From positions 1 to 64,000 of the forward strand of contig JAMKCH010058357.1 of the NCBI GenBank assembly GCA_023653785.1: a DNA stretch of 64,000 nt. The letters are read 5' to 3'. A program made the position numbers and the translations under genes. The DNA is from Ophioderma brevispina. Lineage: Eukaryota > Echinodermata > Ophiuroidea > Amphilepidida > Ophiodermatidae. Shown here piece after piece: positions 35,556 through 46,970 of this stretch. The notes below the pieces were generated by a model that did not search any database, was not told the DNA's origin, and was given only the letters and a program-made list of their open reading frames with translations. Numbering within the stretch: the stretch's first letter is position 1; each line of letters opens with the position of its first letter.

Positions 35556-38500
35556 GTACTTAAGAAAAGTGGAATTGTAATTTCACATGAATGTAACGTA
35601 GTCTAACCCATAATTTTGATCAAAGTCATCAGCACATCCTAAATATATCAATATGAGATATTCGGGCTTAGTGAAACCCTTTTGGATGATATATTGATGC
35701 TAATGGATATTCATATAGTGACTATTATTTTGTATTAGACAATGATAGAAACAGTGCACACACATCTTACAATGAAGATGTTCGTCGTGGTGGTGTATCT
35801 TTTGTATATTAATCGTAATGTTTCCTCACATAATTAAACAGACTTAATTCTGACATGCTTGAAATCCTTATAGCTGAAATCACTCCTCACAAATGTAAAA
35901 CCTTTTATTGCAATCTTATGGTACAGGCCACCATAACTCACCATTGACCTATTCAACCCCCTGAAGGAAATATTAACTCAATTGAACTTGAGCATAAGAT
36001 TACAATGTTGATAGGTGATTTAAATTGTGGATCTACTATCTTCCACCCACACTTTTTACTCTTAAACTCATTGATATAAAAAAAATAAAAAGTTTTCATC
36101 TTAATCAATTAATCAATACTCCAACTACAATTACAGAATCAAGTGCAACACTATTGACCCTTATGTATGTATTTTTCTAACTCAGAAAAAATATCTTTGA
36201 TTCAGGTGTTATTCATGTAGGCATTAGTGATCATTCTATGACTTATGTACTCTGGAGTAAAAACAAAATAATAATAAGTATATAATCATACTGATCCGAA
36301 TAAGCATATCATAATAAAAATTTTCGTTCCTTGCTAAATTTGATGACATGCATTTATTTTCAGGGACTTGAACGAATCAATGGAATTAATCCCAATTCAA
36401 GTGGTGATGTTAACACCAATGTGCAATTATTTGGAAAACACTTTTGTGGATTTATCAATAAACTTCTCCTTCTAAAAAGCAGCGTTTTCGAAGAAAGTAG
36501 CAACCCTTGGTTAATGAATAATATTATTAACTTAGCGTCTAAGGGACAACTTAAATTCTCAGCTAGTAAATCAGGCAATGATCCTATTCAGTGGAAGGAA
36601 TTCCGTCCTGTAGAAATAAATGAATGCTTTAATTCGCAAAAGAAAAAGTTTTTGTAAATAAAGGTATTGCTGAAATAAAATAAATTAAAACCTGAGCAAC
36701 TTTAAATGTTATTCCTTACCAAACCTAAACATTAATTGAATCACTGTCCTGAATATAACAGAGATGGACCGGTAAATTAATCCTAAAGATATTGCCAATG
36801 CACTAAACTCTTATTTTGTTCCAGTGGAAGGGTCTAAACTAGCAGCTAAAATGGACATGCCTTCAACTGATATTTGTAATTATGTTACTGCTGATATGTA
36901 TACTAATCGACTTTAATTTTGTACATGTTACCTGTGATTATGTGTTTCACAAATATTTATCTTCCCTAACCGAATAATAAGGCTACAGGATGTGGAACGA
37001 CCTGCCTTCAGACTCTTAAATCATCATGCACCAGTTATCAACCTATTGTAACCCTTGGTTAATCACTCTTTCACCGTTGCACTTTTCCAAACATTGGAAA
37101 AGGGCCCGTTAATTCCAGTTTTTAAGACAGAACCCTGCATATCCATGGCAATTATATGCCAAATTATCAATTCTTCCTGTTATTCTAAAGTTATTGAAAG
37201 GGCTGTTTTGACCAATTCTACAACAAATACTCAATATATAATTTAATTAGTAATAATCAAGTCAGGCATTTCGTCCATCATATTCCAAAACCGCAACTGC
37301 ACTAATTATTGTTACTTGAAAATTGTATAAATGCAATTGATGAGGTAAAATTATCTGTCTTTGTATGCTAGATCTCAAGAAAGCCTCGACACTGTAAATT
37401 CCTGAAATTCTCATAAATAACTAAATTATATGGTGCTAGTAAATATGTAATTAATTGGTTTAAATTTATCTAGTAATCGGTACTCAATTCACAGGTATGA
37501 TGGGTAATCATCATCCGATGGTCAAAATACTTTCTGCGCTATGCCACACAAGGCTCACTAGATTGGCCTCTTTGTTTCTTAATTTAATGTTAATGATTTT
37601 ACCCACTGCTGTTTTTCCCACTGTAAAGTTAATATGTGTGCTGATGATACAGCTTTAACTATGCATCACACTCTCTTGATGACAAATTGAATGTAAACAT
37701 AAGGATCTTGATTCTCTTTACAACTGGTTAAAAGCCAATAACGTAGTTTTTAAAAAAATGTTAATAAACTGAATTTAAAAATGATCATAGGTTCTAACCA
37801 AGACTTAGTACGGTAAATTCAATTCATTTAACTAACGCATTCATATAAATAATGTAATTTAACCAAATTAAACAATGTAAATCCTTGGTGGTCATCATAG
37901 AATGTAAAATCTAACTTGGAATGAGAATATTGATCAGATACGTAAGAAGGCCCTGACAGGATTATACATGTACAGAATTGTAAACCGATATTGCCCATGA
38001 ACTTCTTAAACTGTTTCCAATGGCTATTTGTCTACCACCCCCATCTTGATATTGTAGCATATTGTTGGGGAATTTGCGGTCTCACTATTGCAAATCGTCT
38101 CCAAACAATTCAAAAAAGGGCAGCTCGCATTATTTGTGGTGCAATGGGACCCACCCATGGCTGATGTTCTTAATGACTTAATTTGCTTCCACTTGCAAAT
38201 AGGCAAGTTTTTAACTGCATATCTTGACAATAAAGTTCTTAATAACTGGCACCATTCTGTCTTAATGACTTTTTTTTTCAGTTCGAATAATAACAACTAT
38301 AATTTTTCGCAGAAGTAATACAATATTCACATTCCTAACCAATAAGCTATGTAAAAACCAGCATTTCTTACCATGGTGCAATTGAATGGAACATAAAAAT
38401 TAGATTATGAATTCCATAGATCATCTTCTCTAAAACATGTTAAATCTAAAACTTAAAATATTGGAACCTATGGCTCTTATTAACTCACTTTTTCACAAGT

Positions 38501-38689
38501 TTACCAATACTGTCGTTTACATAATGTACTTGTACATTACCCAATTACACCCTGCCAAGTTTACATGTACCTTGGGTTTTAAGAACCATGTATGTTTTAT
38601 ATGTATATATTTTGCCTCACTGCCTCGTGAAACACAACTCTGTTGATTGTGGTATCCTGAATAAATAAGCTTGATTGATTGATTGCAAT
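35556..38689 (+). mobile_element. Decayed CR1/jockey-like LINE inserted in an A MITE
   Basis: Endonuclease signatures in order: EIFGLSETLLDD (35,655), DNDRN (35,738), RRGGVSFVY (35,782), WYRPP (about 35,918), IGDLN (36,011) and GISDHSMTYV (about 36,219). RT signatures: ANALNSYF (about 36,794), an FRPSYSKTATAL-like block (37,263), MLDLKKA (37,365), a QGSL/WPL block (about 37,550), CADDTAL (37,637), a KSLGV-like block (about 37,878) and QKRAARIICG (38,108). It ends with AATAAATAAGC and (GATT)n at 38,660-38,685, as is usual for CR1-like elements. Stops and frameshifts are throughout. No ORF1 is visible. Clade is inferred. Confidence 0.9.
35655..38300 (+). pseudogene. Endonuclease/reverse transcriptase ORF2 remnant
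   Basis: The element once encoded a single polyprotein: an apurinic-type endonuclease that nicks target DNA, followed by a reverse transcriptase that copies its own RNA at the nick. The catalytic Asp pair is still visible as CADDT at 37,637-37,651 and the endonuclease SDH motif at about 36,225. Frames change at least eight times, so the protein cannot be made. The longest surviving open piece (36,331-36,657) is the linker between the two domains (FKTEP-like and NPWLMNNIIN segments follow family patterns). Confidence 0.85.
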
Positions 38690-39011
38690 ATAGTGGGCCA
38701 CCTCGGAAATACCTCTACTTGAATTTCCTACCAATAAAACACCAGTGGATGATCGTAGCACGTACATGGCCATTTCCCCGTCTTTCACATTGGACGGCCG
38801 TTTTCAGCAGCCGGTGAAGTTATTATCGGTAATCCCGAAATATTCTAATTACAACTTCCCTTCGTTTTGTGAGACAAACGGACATTTTCGAGCTTAACCA
38901 TTCACGGTCATGGTTTAGCTAGCCAGTTACCAATGCAACCGTGTAAAAATCTCAAATTTGTTTGAAAAATTGGGGGCGCTCTCTTCAAAAAATGTGCTAA
39001 TATTGCTTTAA
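38690..39011. mobile_element. A-family MITE, copy 2, right half
   Basis: It starts ATAGTGGGCCACCTCGGAAA, corresponding to ATAGTGCCACCTCGAGAAAA in the intact copy, and runs to GGGGGCGCTCTCTTC ... GCTAATATTGCTTTAA. Together with 35,334-35,555 it rebuilds one MITE, split by the LINE. Confidence 0.8.
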
Positions 39012-39688
39012 GGATTTCCCACCCAACGTCCCTGATGGGCTTTTGTCCTCCTCGAGCAACAATGGCTGCCTTCGCCACTGATTTAAAGGGGCAAAAATAC
39101 ATGAATAAAAAATTTCACAAGGGTGAAATGTTTTGAAATATATAATTATATATCAGCATTTTCATTACATTTCATGGGTTTAAAACCCAATCAAATTAAA
39201 TGGGGCATTTTTTGAACCTTTTTAAAAATTAGTATTTTGCCTTACTTGTCACTGCACAAACCCATCAGTCTGCACAGTGCTGATTGACAACTTTGTGTGT
39301 GCACAATTGTATGGAAATTCTCAAAGTTAAACTAATAAAAATAATGTATTGGATGAGGGGAGAGGGAGCCATCTACATACAGCCCACCGAGGGGGTCTAT
39401 CATTGATAGACCTGGAGTCATAATCACAAAAATACTGGGACTATTGGCGATTTGTTTAAAGTGTGGTCTTTTGACTAGGACTGACTGTACGTCACAAATA
39501 GTAGTATCCCCATCTCAGTAACCAAGAAGGCTTGGTCAGCTAGCATTGCAGATCATTTGATACTGTAACCTGAACAAGAGAGCCCTAGTTCTAGGGTGGC
39601 TAGAAAGCATTCATGAAAGCTTTTAAAATGCCCAAAGTTAGCTTGAAATTGCTGAGCTTGAATAGTGCAGTGGGTATTACTGGCCAAC
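39012..39688. other. Unassigned DNA
   Basis: Sequence between two A-family copies. No ORF, hairpin or repeat partner was supported. Confidence 0.4.
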
Positions 39689-40254
39689 TTGATTGTTAAA
39701 GCAATATTAGCACATTTTTGAAGAGCGCCCCCAATTTTCAAAATTTGATATTTTTGCAGAGTTACGTTGGTAATTGCCTAGGAAACTATACCTGCGAACG
39801 AGAATGCTAAAAAATGCGTATTTATCACAAAATAAGCGATTTGTGATTAGAATTGGGATCCCAGATTGGACTTAACGGCTGAGCTGGAAATGCTACGTTT
39901 ATGTCCGTCCATGATGAAATAGTGCCACCTCGAGAAAATAACCTCTAACTTGGCTTGCCTGAACTATTAAAACAACTAATGGATGAGCGTAGACACGTAC
40001 ATGGCACTATTTCCCGGCTATTTCACATTGGAAGGCCGTTTCCAGCAGCCGTTGTATTATTATCGGGGATCCCCGATAATAATTATTCTAATACAAAATT
40101 CCTTCGTTTGTGACACATAGACATTTTCGAGCTTAACCATTCACAGGTATAAATGACTAGCCAGTTACCAATGCAATCGTGTAAAAATCTCCAAATTTTT
40201 GAAAAATCGGGGGCGCTCTTCAAAAAAATGTGCTAATATTGCTTTAATTGATTG
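39689..40254. mobile_element. A-family MITE, copy 1, intact, with target duplication
   Basis: The element proper is 39,696-40,247 (552 bp). The termini TTAAAGCAATATTAGCAC and GTGCTAATATTGCTTTAA are perfect inverted repeats, followed inward by GAGCGCCCCC and its partner. The identical 7-mer TTGATTG flanks both sides (39,689-39,695 and 40,248-40,254). If the TTAA itself is the duplication, the flanking 7-mers are an unexplained extra match. No coding capacity. Confidence 0.9.
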
Positions 40255-40307
40255 GGGTTATAATATACATAATTAACCATGTTTACCAATTGGAGATTAT
40301 ACTTCAT

Positions 40308-40471
40308 CCGACCTGAACTAATGAGTGACGTCATAGCTTTCACACAGTCTTAAACGTGCGAATCACATTAAGTCGCAGCTGTAATTCTGGGCGTACAAAG
40401 GCGGCGTGCGCGATACGCATGTACAATAGCTGCGCGAAAGCTCTGACATCACTCTTTAGTTCAGGCCAGAC
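40308..40471. repeat. Foldback hairpin
   Basis: GACCTGAACTAATGAGTGAC and its inverted partner CACTCTTTAGTTCAGGCC, plus CATAGCTTTC and GAAAGCTCTG, form arms of about 35 bases around a GC-richer loop containing GGCGGCGTGCGCGATACGC. Confidence 0.65.
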
Positions 40472-42198
40472 GAAGTATAGAGTACAAGTGCACACACATT
40501 CTGGGGTAGGCCTATGTGTAGGAAAGTAGAGAAACCAGGGGTCATGGGTCAAAATATAAAATATGTGGTTCATGGGTGAAAACAGATCAAAACAGGGGGT
40601 CTATTAACAGAAAGACTGGCATGTTTTGATGGTGGTCAGAGTTGGTAAAAAAAAAAAAAGTCCCTCCATCAAAATTATGATTTTTTTTCATTACCCCAGT
40701 GAAAGTTTAGCCCAAGGAAATGGTCCCTTATGATGTAATGAACAAAAACATCTTCAGATGTGGTCGACCACACTTAGCACACACACTGTCCTATGGACCT
40801 ATTCAGTAGATAGATTTGCTTCTACCTTCCAAACAGCTGGACCGTTTTCCACACAAAATTTTTAAAAATCAGATATTTTTAGTAATATGAGGGGGAAAGG
40901 GCAAGCTAGTTTTAGACTATAAGTGTGAGACAAAAGAAATCTAAATTGAGACAATTACAAGAATATTAAGCACTTATGGCTATGGTTATGGGTTGTGAAG
41001 GATTCGTCAAGGATTTTGTAAGAAACCTGACAAAAAAATTGAATATTATTTATGATTTTGTACTATTGATGAGTGTGTTGTAACAAATCTATTTAGTTAC
41101 CAAGCCCTAGAAAAGTTTTAGGACAAAATTAGCTAGCAAAACTTTTCTCAGTCAAGTTGATGCTATTGTGCTGTGTTCCAAGGAGGGGCAAGCACGTGTT
41201 GCATTAAAAATAGATGCACTGCTATTTTTACATTCAATTTGCAAGAAAAATATCTCCCTGTAGTAGCACAGATCATTTTTGCCCACTCCTATATTATTGT
41301 TTAATTCGCTGTAAATAGCTTTGCCAAATTTAACATTTCAAAAGCATTTAAAGACTTACTGCAAGACTTCTCAGTTAAGTATATGTGACATGCGCAGATG
41401 CAGAGCTTATGTACATGTATAGCAATCATGACTGAGTATAAATTACACAATCCCTGCCTTATAATAATATGAGGGAATGATCAAACATGATGAAGTAATT
41501 GATAGATAAATAAAGCATTAATGAACATGAAAGACTGATCAAAAGAGCTGGCAAACAAAGAGTTTTATAGAAACTGATTGAAACAATACTTCACATGTAG
41601 GGAGTGATAAAGTGTGGACTTGATCAAATCTAAACTGTTGCGTGTAACGTATGTAACTTATGTTTGCCAGGGTACATTACCATGGGAGTCTATACAAATT
41701 GTGAGTTTTCAGTTAACTGGGAGTCAACATAAAACTTAAAAACCATTTGAACAGGTTCAGAAAAAAATACTCTATCGAGTAAATATTTATCTAACAATTA
41801 ACTCTAATAAACACACACACAGTTGTTATTTTGTTAAACTTTCTCCAACAGTAAAGCTGGGATCATCAGTGAGCTTGGAAAAAAGAAGCGGAAATTGTGG
41901 TTAAGAGTGGTCTTACCAACCTTGTCATCATATCAATTATCATTGAGATACTGTAAAAATATACATCTAAATCTAATGCATTTGAATCCAGATAATTCTA
42001 TACTCCCAGTGTAATATAGTGTTCATGTTTACCTCATATGTAGCAACATATGCGATTGGTCAATACGCATCACATGACCATGTATAAACAAGCTTTTATA
42101 CATGGCTGCCATCAGTGGTCAATTTCTGGCCAAATATGATATTTGATTATTTAATTTTGTAAGTAATAGTTAGCAGAAAGTATGGTAAACATGAAGGA
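40472..42198. other. Unassigned AT-rich DNA
   Basis: It contains an A-run (about 40,650) and a short (CA)n (41,808-41,820). No exon or repeat family was supported. Confidence 0.4.
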
Positions 42199-42274
42199 GG
42201 TTCATTCATAGTATTTTGGGTATGAACGTTTGGGTGTGAACAAGCGTTCATACGCAAAATACTACGAATGAACC
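42199..42274. repeat. Foldback hairpin
   Basis: GGTTCATTCATAGTATTTTG and CAAAATACTACGAATGAACC are near-perfect inverted arms, with a second pair TATGAACG / CGTTCATA directly inside. The loop is GTTTGGGTGTGAACAAG-like. Confidence 0.8.
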
Positions 42275-42845
42275 CCTAATTTACACTGGGCAAAAGTCAT
42301 CATCAAACGTTCATTTTTTTTCAATATCAAGATTGACATAAATTACCTAATATTGTAGTTTTGTAGCTGTTTACAATTGCACTGATTCTGAATTTGCATT
42401 CAGGAAAATGAATTGTGTGTTTTATTCAACCCCGTGCATCACAACTTGAAACGTTCATTTTTTGCATGGTAGGCCTATAATATAACATGGTAGTCTATTC
42501 ACTAGTGTGTGAGATTGTTCTTTTATATAAGAATGATATTATGCCATTTTTGTCTGTATCTTTGGGAAGAAATGGATTTGGAAGCTGAAATTTCAGGACA
42601 ACAATGAGAAAAATGTAGCATCTCATTTGATATCCTTAGCATGCAGAGTTCTGTGTCTTTAGAGTACTATGCAAAGTTTACACAAATGACCTTTCAAAGA
42701 GGCAAACAACTACATAGGCTTAGGAGGGGGGGGGCTGGGCACCCCCAATAATTTTGGTGAGGGGGCTCGAATAAAAATTGAGCCCCCCTAATAATCTTAA
42801 CATTTTTTAACCAAAACAAATTCCAAAGCTTCCCCCCCCCCACCA
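42275..42845. other. Unassigned DNA
   Basis: Ends in a G-run at 42,725, a small GAGGGGGCTC / GAGCCCCC inverted pair (about 42,760-42,788) and a C-run just before the hAT-like MITE. Confidence 0.4.
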
Positions 42846-43090
42846 CAGTGGCAGCACCAGACTTTTTTTCTGGGGCGCACGGGGGAAATGTGAAATTTTG
42901 GAGGACAAAAGTGAAATTCCGGTGGGTGAAAAGCTTCCAAAGTTTGAGATTTCTAACAATTTTTGGCCCAATATCTCTGATATTTGCCCAAATTTGGTGA
43001 TTTTTGGCCCCAAATCGCTGATTTTTACAAAAATTCTTCTGCCGGGGGGAAATTACCCCCAACCCCCCGCCTTCACTGGCGCCACCACTG
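42846..43090. mobile_element. hAT-like MITE, 245 bp
   Basis: The left end CAGTGGCAGCACCAG and the right end CACTGGCGCCACCACTG are inverted repeats beginning with the hAT hallmark CAGTG. The flanks CCCCACCA and CCCCACAC agree at six of eight bases, close to the 8-bp target duplication of hAT elements. No transposase. Pro- and Gly-rich ORFs across it come from C- and G-runs. Confidence 0.65.
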
Positions 43091-43689
43091 CCCCACACTC
43101 TTCGCGTCGAGGTGGGCCCCCCAATCCTGAAAATCTTCCTAAGTCGATTAACTAGAAAAGCATTATTCTGCATTAAATAAGAGTGGCTTTTTACTTGACA
43201 TTTATAGCTTACCGCCCATTCACATAGAATTTGAATAGATTATGTTTTTACTGTGAACTATTGCTCTGAATCATACTGCTTCTCACGCTCCTCCACCCCC
43301 CCGTGTCCTGTGTGCTTAGGTGTAACAGAATGAACATTTGATGAAGTTCCTACAAAACATGCATTTTGTTAGGAAATAGATCTTCTCCCTTCTCCACTCC
43401 AACTGAAAGTTGGTCAAAATAACACTAATGTCATCGAGAAGGATATTACTGTACTCTGTTTGATCACAAGTTATAGGGTTCTTGTCAGTGCTTGTTTTAG
43501 GTTTCACACCTTAGAAATGCATGCAATGACCTCCGGAATTCTATATAGTATTTATGCAAATAAATGAAGGCGGGACTAGAGTGATGCAGAGTTAGTTCAT
43601 GATATCATTCTCGAGTTTGGACAGATAAATGTAAATTTTACCCAAACAAAACCTGTTTAGAACTTACATTGATAAACTGGTTTACTCCC
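43091..43689. other. Unassigned DNA
   Basis: No exon or repeat relation was supported. Confidence 0.4.
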
Positions 43690-43935
43690 TGCCTCCCTAG
43701 TAGGGTTAACAATCATCCAGTAAGATGTAGTTCCATGGTATATCTTGCATGATTAACCTTAACACCATTCTCATCTTTAACCTTGGGAGGAATGGAAGGG
43801 GTATAAAGGGATAGAAGGTAAAGAAGATTGGATGCATGTTGAATGAGAATCGAACCGGGCCTCTGGCACCCCAGTCCCAAGACCAGGGATGGCAAGCTAC
43901 CAGTGTGCTGCCTGGCTTGGTCAGTGCTTTCATGC
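43690..43935 (-). mobile_element. tRNA-derived SINE-like element, copy 2
   Basis: On the minus strand, GCAGCACACTGGTAGCTTGC (A-box region, about 43,895-43,914) is followed by GCCATCCCTGGTCTTGGG and GGCCCGGTTCGATTCTCATT (B box, about 43,848-43,862). A pyrimidine-rich body and AAGATGAGAATGGTGTTAAG tail follow. It shares blocks with 11,866-12,030 and 53,500-53,700. Confidence 0.65.
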
Positions 43936-44017
43936 AATTGATGTATGTGGTAACTAAATCTGAATCGGAATATTCTGAATATAGTGAGCACACAAGCTGA
44001 GAACTGCAAAATACCAT

Positions 44018-44575
44018 TTTTTGTGTCGCCTGCCCTAAGGCAGGAAGACACATAGGGATCACTTTGTCCACTGTAGTAGTCGTCTGTTGTTGATGTCTGT
44101 TGTCTGTTGTTGTTGATGTCTGTTGTGAAAAAGGGTTAACATTTGCCTGTAATATCCTCATACTTTGATGGATTTAAACCAAACTTGGGTCACAGGTGCA
44201 ACATGGCATCCCCCACTTGTTTATTGAGGTCAAAGGTCACATGCCAAGGTCAAAGGTCATGTGAGGTCAAGTTGTAAAATAGGCTGAAAATGTAAAATTG
44301 ACTGCATTTGAAAAGTTGAAGTTCAATTGGAACCAAACTTGAATCATAGGTGCAACATGGGATCCCTCATTTGTTGATGAGGTCAAAGGTCATGTGAGGT
44401 CAAGTTGTAAAATAGGCTGAAAATGTAAAATTGACCTCATTTGAAAAGTTGTTGATGAGGTCAAAGGTCACATATCAAGGTCAAAAGGTCACATATCAAG
44501 GTCAAAGGTCATGTTAGGCCTATCATTCACTAACCGCGACGGCAGGCGACACAAGCGGTCCGAGGACCGATGTTT
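44018..44575 (+). mobile_element. S family (HINE-like), copy 3, best preserved
   Basis: It starts TTTTGTGTCGCCTGCCCTAA and ends CGGCAGGCGACACAAGCGG with TCCGAGGACCG and GATG plus a T-run. TTGTGTCGCCTGCC and GGCAGGCGACACAA are exact subterminal inverted repeats. A CTGCCCTAAGGCAG palindrome lies near the 5' end and the GGTCCGAGGACC hairpin near the 3' end. The core has AGGTCAAAGGTCA sites at about 44,227, 44,248, 44,380, 44,458 and 44,497. Non-coding. Best interpreted as a non-autonomous Helentron. Confidence 0.8.
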
Positions 44576-44589
44576 TTTTATGTTTTAGG

Positions 44590-44830
44590 CTGTGTTTTAA
44601 AGGTTCACTCAGATTCCCAGATGAGGACACCCTCAATTTTCTAACAAATAGTGTTTTTTTGCATGTACATAATGCTCGCCCATATAACTAATCACTGTGA
44701 AATCATTTCACCTCAAACTTTGGAATTCAGCCATTTAGGTGACTATTTTTAGTTCTAGTTGACTATCTTTAATTAAAACAAAAAATATATATTTCAAGAT
44801 TTTATGATTTTTAAGGTATAAACCTTTTAA
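44590..44830. mobile_element. B-family MITE, copy 3 (partial)
   Basis: It starts TTTAAAGGTTCACTCAGATT with GAGGACACCCTCAATTTTCT and includes GCATGTACATAATGCTCGCC, matching B copy 1. The right terminus is decayed. Confidence 0.6.
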
Positions 44831-44931
44831 GGTATAAACTTCCCATCACTTTGCTTTTGCATCATTCACACACATTTGTCGTATCCAAAGTTATACACAC
44901 TTTTGGCATCGTTTTTTTTTTTTTTTTTTTT

Positions 44932-45275
44932 TCAAGTTGTAAAATAGGCTGAAAATGTAAAATTGACTGCATTTGAAAAGTTGAAGTTCAATTGGAACCA
45001 AACTTGAATCATAGGTGCAACATGGGATCCCTCATTTGTTGATGAGGTCAAAGGTCATGTGAGGTCAAGTTGTAAAATAGGCTGAAAATGTAAAATTGAC
45101 CTCATTTGAAAAGTTGAAGTTCAATTGGTACCAAACTTGAATCATTGGTGCAACATGGGATCCCTCATTTGTTGATGAGGTCAAAGGTCACATATCAAGG
45201 TCAAAGGCCATGTTAGGCCTATCATTCACTAACTGCGACGGCAGGTGACACAAGCGGTCCGAGGACCGATGTTTT
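44932..45275 (+). mobile_element. S family, copy 4 (5' truncated, from the duplication)
   Basis: It lacks the 5' terminus but keeps the core and the full 3' end: CTAACTGCGACGGCAGGTGA, GCGGTCCGAGGACCG and GATGTTTTTTTT. It carries one more full core unit than the neighbouring copy. Confidence 0.75.
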
Positions 45276-45294
45276 TTTTTATGTTTTAGGCTGT

Positions 45295-45440
45295 GTTTTA
45301 AAGGTTCACTCAGAGATTCCCAGATGAGGACACCCTCAATTTTCTAACAAATAGTGTTTTTTTTGCATGTACATAATGCTCTTTAATTAAAACAAAAAAT
45401 ATATATTTCAAGATTTTATGATTTTTAAGGTATAAACCTT
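45295..45440. mobile_element. B-family MITE, copy 4 (internal deletion)
   Basis: Same start as 44,590, but the stretch after CATAATGCTC jumps directly to TTTAATTAAAAC, removing about 90 bases present in the sister copy. Confidence 0.6.
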
Positions 45441-45525
45441 TTAAGGTATAAACTTCCCATCACTTTGCTTTTGCATCATTCACACACATTTGTCGTATCC
45501 AAAGTTATACACACTTTTGGCATCG

Positions 45526-46057
45526 ATAGTGTCATACAAAATATTATGGTTGGATAATTCAGAACATTTTGCCTAAAATTTGATGGGTGGGCACTTACTA
45601 GGGCACGGGTGCTTATTGGGAAGAATATGGACTAATTGTATGTTTTGTTACTTGAAATCACTTACAAATACAGAGCTGTCACAGAAAGTAATCATCTAGG
45701 ACTGGCATCAAGTCTAACTCCCCAAGCTGATAGAGGTATTTTGCGTGGGTGTGAGCTGATAAAGTCTGCCATCATGGCCGGCCATACAGCCAGGCAGGCA
45801 GGCAGCACATGCAGGGGTTTGCATCTACTAGTATTCAATCTTGGATACGACGCTATCTACCCCTGATGTCAACCGTTGGCAGGCAATGCTACTAGCCTAA
45901 GCCTTGCTACTTTGAAAACAGCAGCTGTTAACCTCGGGGTGGACAAATGCCAGAGTTGCCAGGACTGGATGGTTTGACAGCGTTTGTCATGTAGCATTAA
46001 TTAAGCAAATGTGTCGTGATGTGATGATGGTTAAACTAGAATTGATATAGTGAGCTG
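45526..46057. other. Unassigned DNA
   Basis: A 76-codon ORF (45,636) spans a short (CAGG)n and has no recognisable domain. Confidence 0.4.
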
Positions 46058-46522
46058 TTAAAGGAGAACCTGCACTAAGAATAATTTATAAATATACGCT
46101 ATAAAATAATTATTTAACACATTCGAGTGGTTTCATTAAAAAACGGAATTATACTAACCATAAAAATGAATTACAACATTTGTCTGACCACGCGCTATTT
46201 GAAATTCGCGCTAGTGTATATGGGATATGTATACATGTTATGCGATGCGGACGGCACCACAGTAGTGTCATACACCTCCACCAGTGACGCTTTCATAATG
46301 TGTATTTCCTATGGCATGTATGACGCAAACGTGCCGGCGTATCGCATAACACGTTATAACTAAGTGTGGTTTTTAAATAGCGCTGGTCATACTAGATTGT
46401 TTGAAGTCATTTTAGGGTTAAAATAATTTCGTTTTTCAATGAAACCACTCTTTATGTGGTCAATATTATTTTTTGGAATATATTGTATAATTTATTCGTT
46501 GTAAACGGGTTCTCCCTTTAAA
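46058..46522. mobile_element. E-family MITE, copy 2
   Basis: Ends TTAAAGGAGAACC and GGTTCTCCCTTTAA, with inner inverted pairs around GAGTGGTTTCATT and AATGAAACCACTC. It shares TTCGCGCTAGTGTATATGGG with copy 1. A 78-codon ORF here is not conserved in copy 1. Confidence 0.8.
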
Positions 46523-46970
46523 CGCTCTATGTACACAAAGGCAGCATTTTATTATAATACCTGCCACATTTTTTGATCGAGATCTCGATCACATTGAGCC
46601 CCAGTGTAAGTGGTTCAGTTGGGATGATGAATGCTTTAAAGCGATACTTTTTGGTTTGGTGAAGAGGACACCTTCAATTATCACAAAATTGGGTTTTTGT
46701 CTTTTACATTTATATTGCTTTAACTCAAGATATCAATGTACCCAGAAGCCGTTATTTTTAAGTTTATAATTGGTTTCTTTGATTATCTGATAATAATAAC
46801 TGCTATTAAAAACAAAACAAAACAAACTTTTTATAGTTTTTGTGATTATGACAAGCCGTGTGTGTGAGCCATAGGTTCCCATGAGTGTTGATAGTTCACA
46901 TGCATGGAAGTCCATTGCAGTTATCACCATTTGGAGAAAACCTTTGGAGAAGAAACTTTTAACCAGGAAC

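Larger units (their letters stand above)
44271..45525. repeat. Tandem duplication of about 0.65 kb
   Basis: 44,271-44,910 and 44,932-45,525 share the same order: end of an S element, GGCTGTGTTTTAAAGGTTCA (a B-family start), the TATATATTTCAAGATTTTAT block and CACACATTTGTCGTATCC. They differ by a few substitutions and block deletions, so the duplication is young. A T-run of about 22 (44,911) lies at the junction. Confidence 0.85.

Noticed and set aside
36331..36657. A stand-alone 108-codon gene
   Set aside because: It lies between endonuclease and reverse transcriptase motifs of the LINE, in the right order, so it is part of that element.
42694..43173. A 159-codon minus-strand ORF
   Set aside because: It covers the hAT-like MITE and its C- and G-runs, and is not conserved or domain-like.
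44018..44575. A CRISPR-like array of direct repeats
   Set aside because: The repeats are contiguous AGGTCA-type units without unique spacers, in animal-like DNA.
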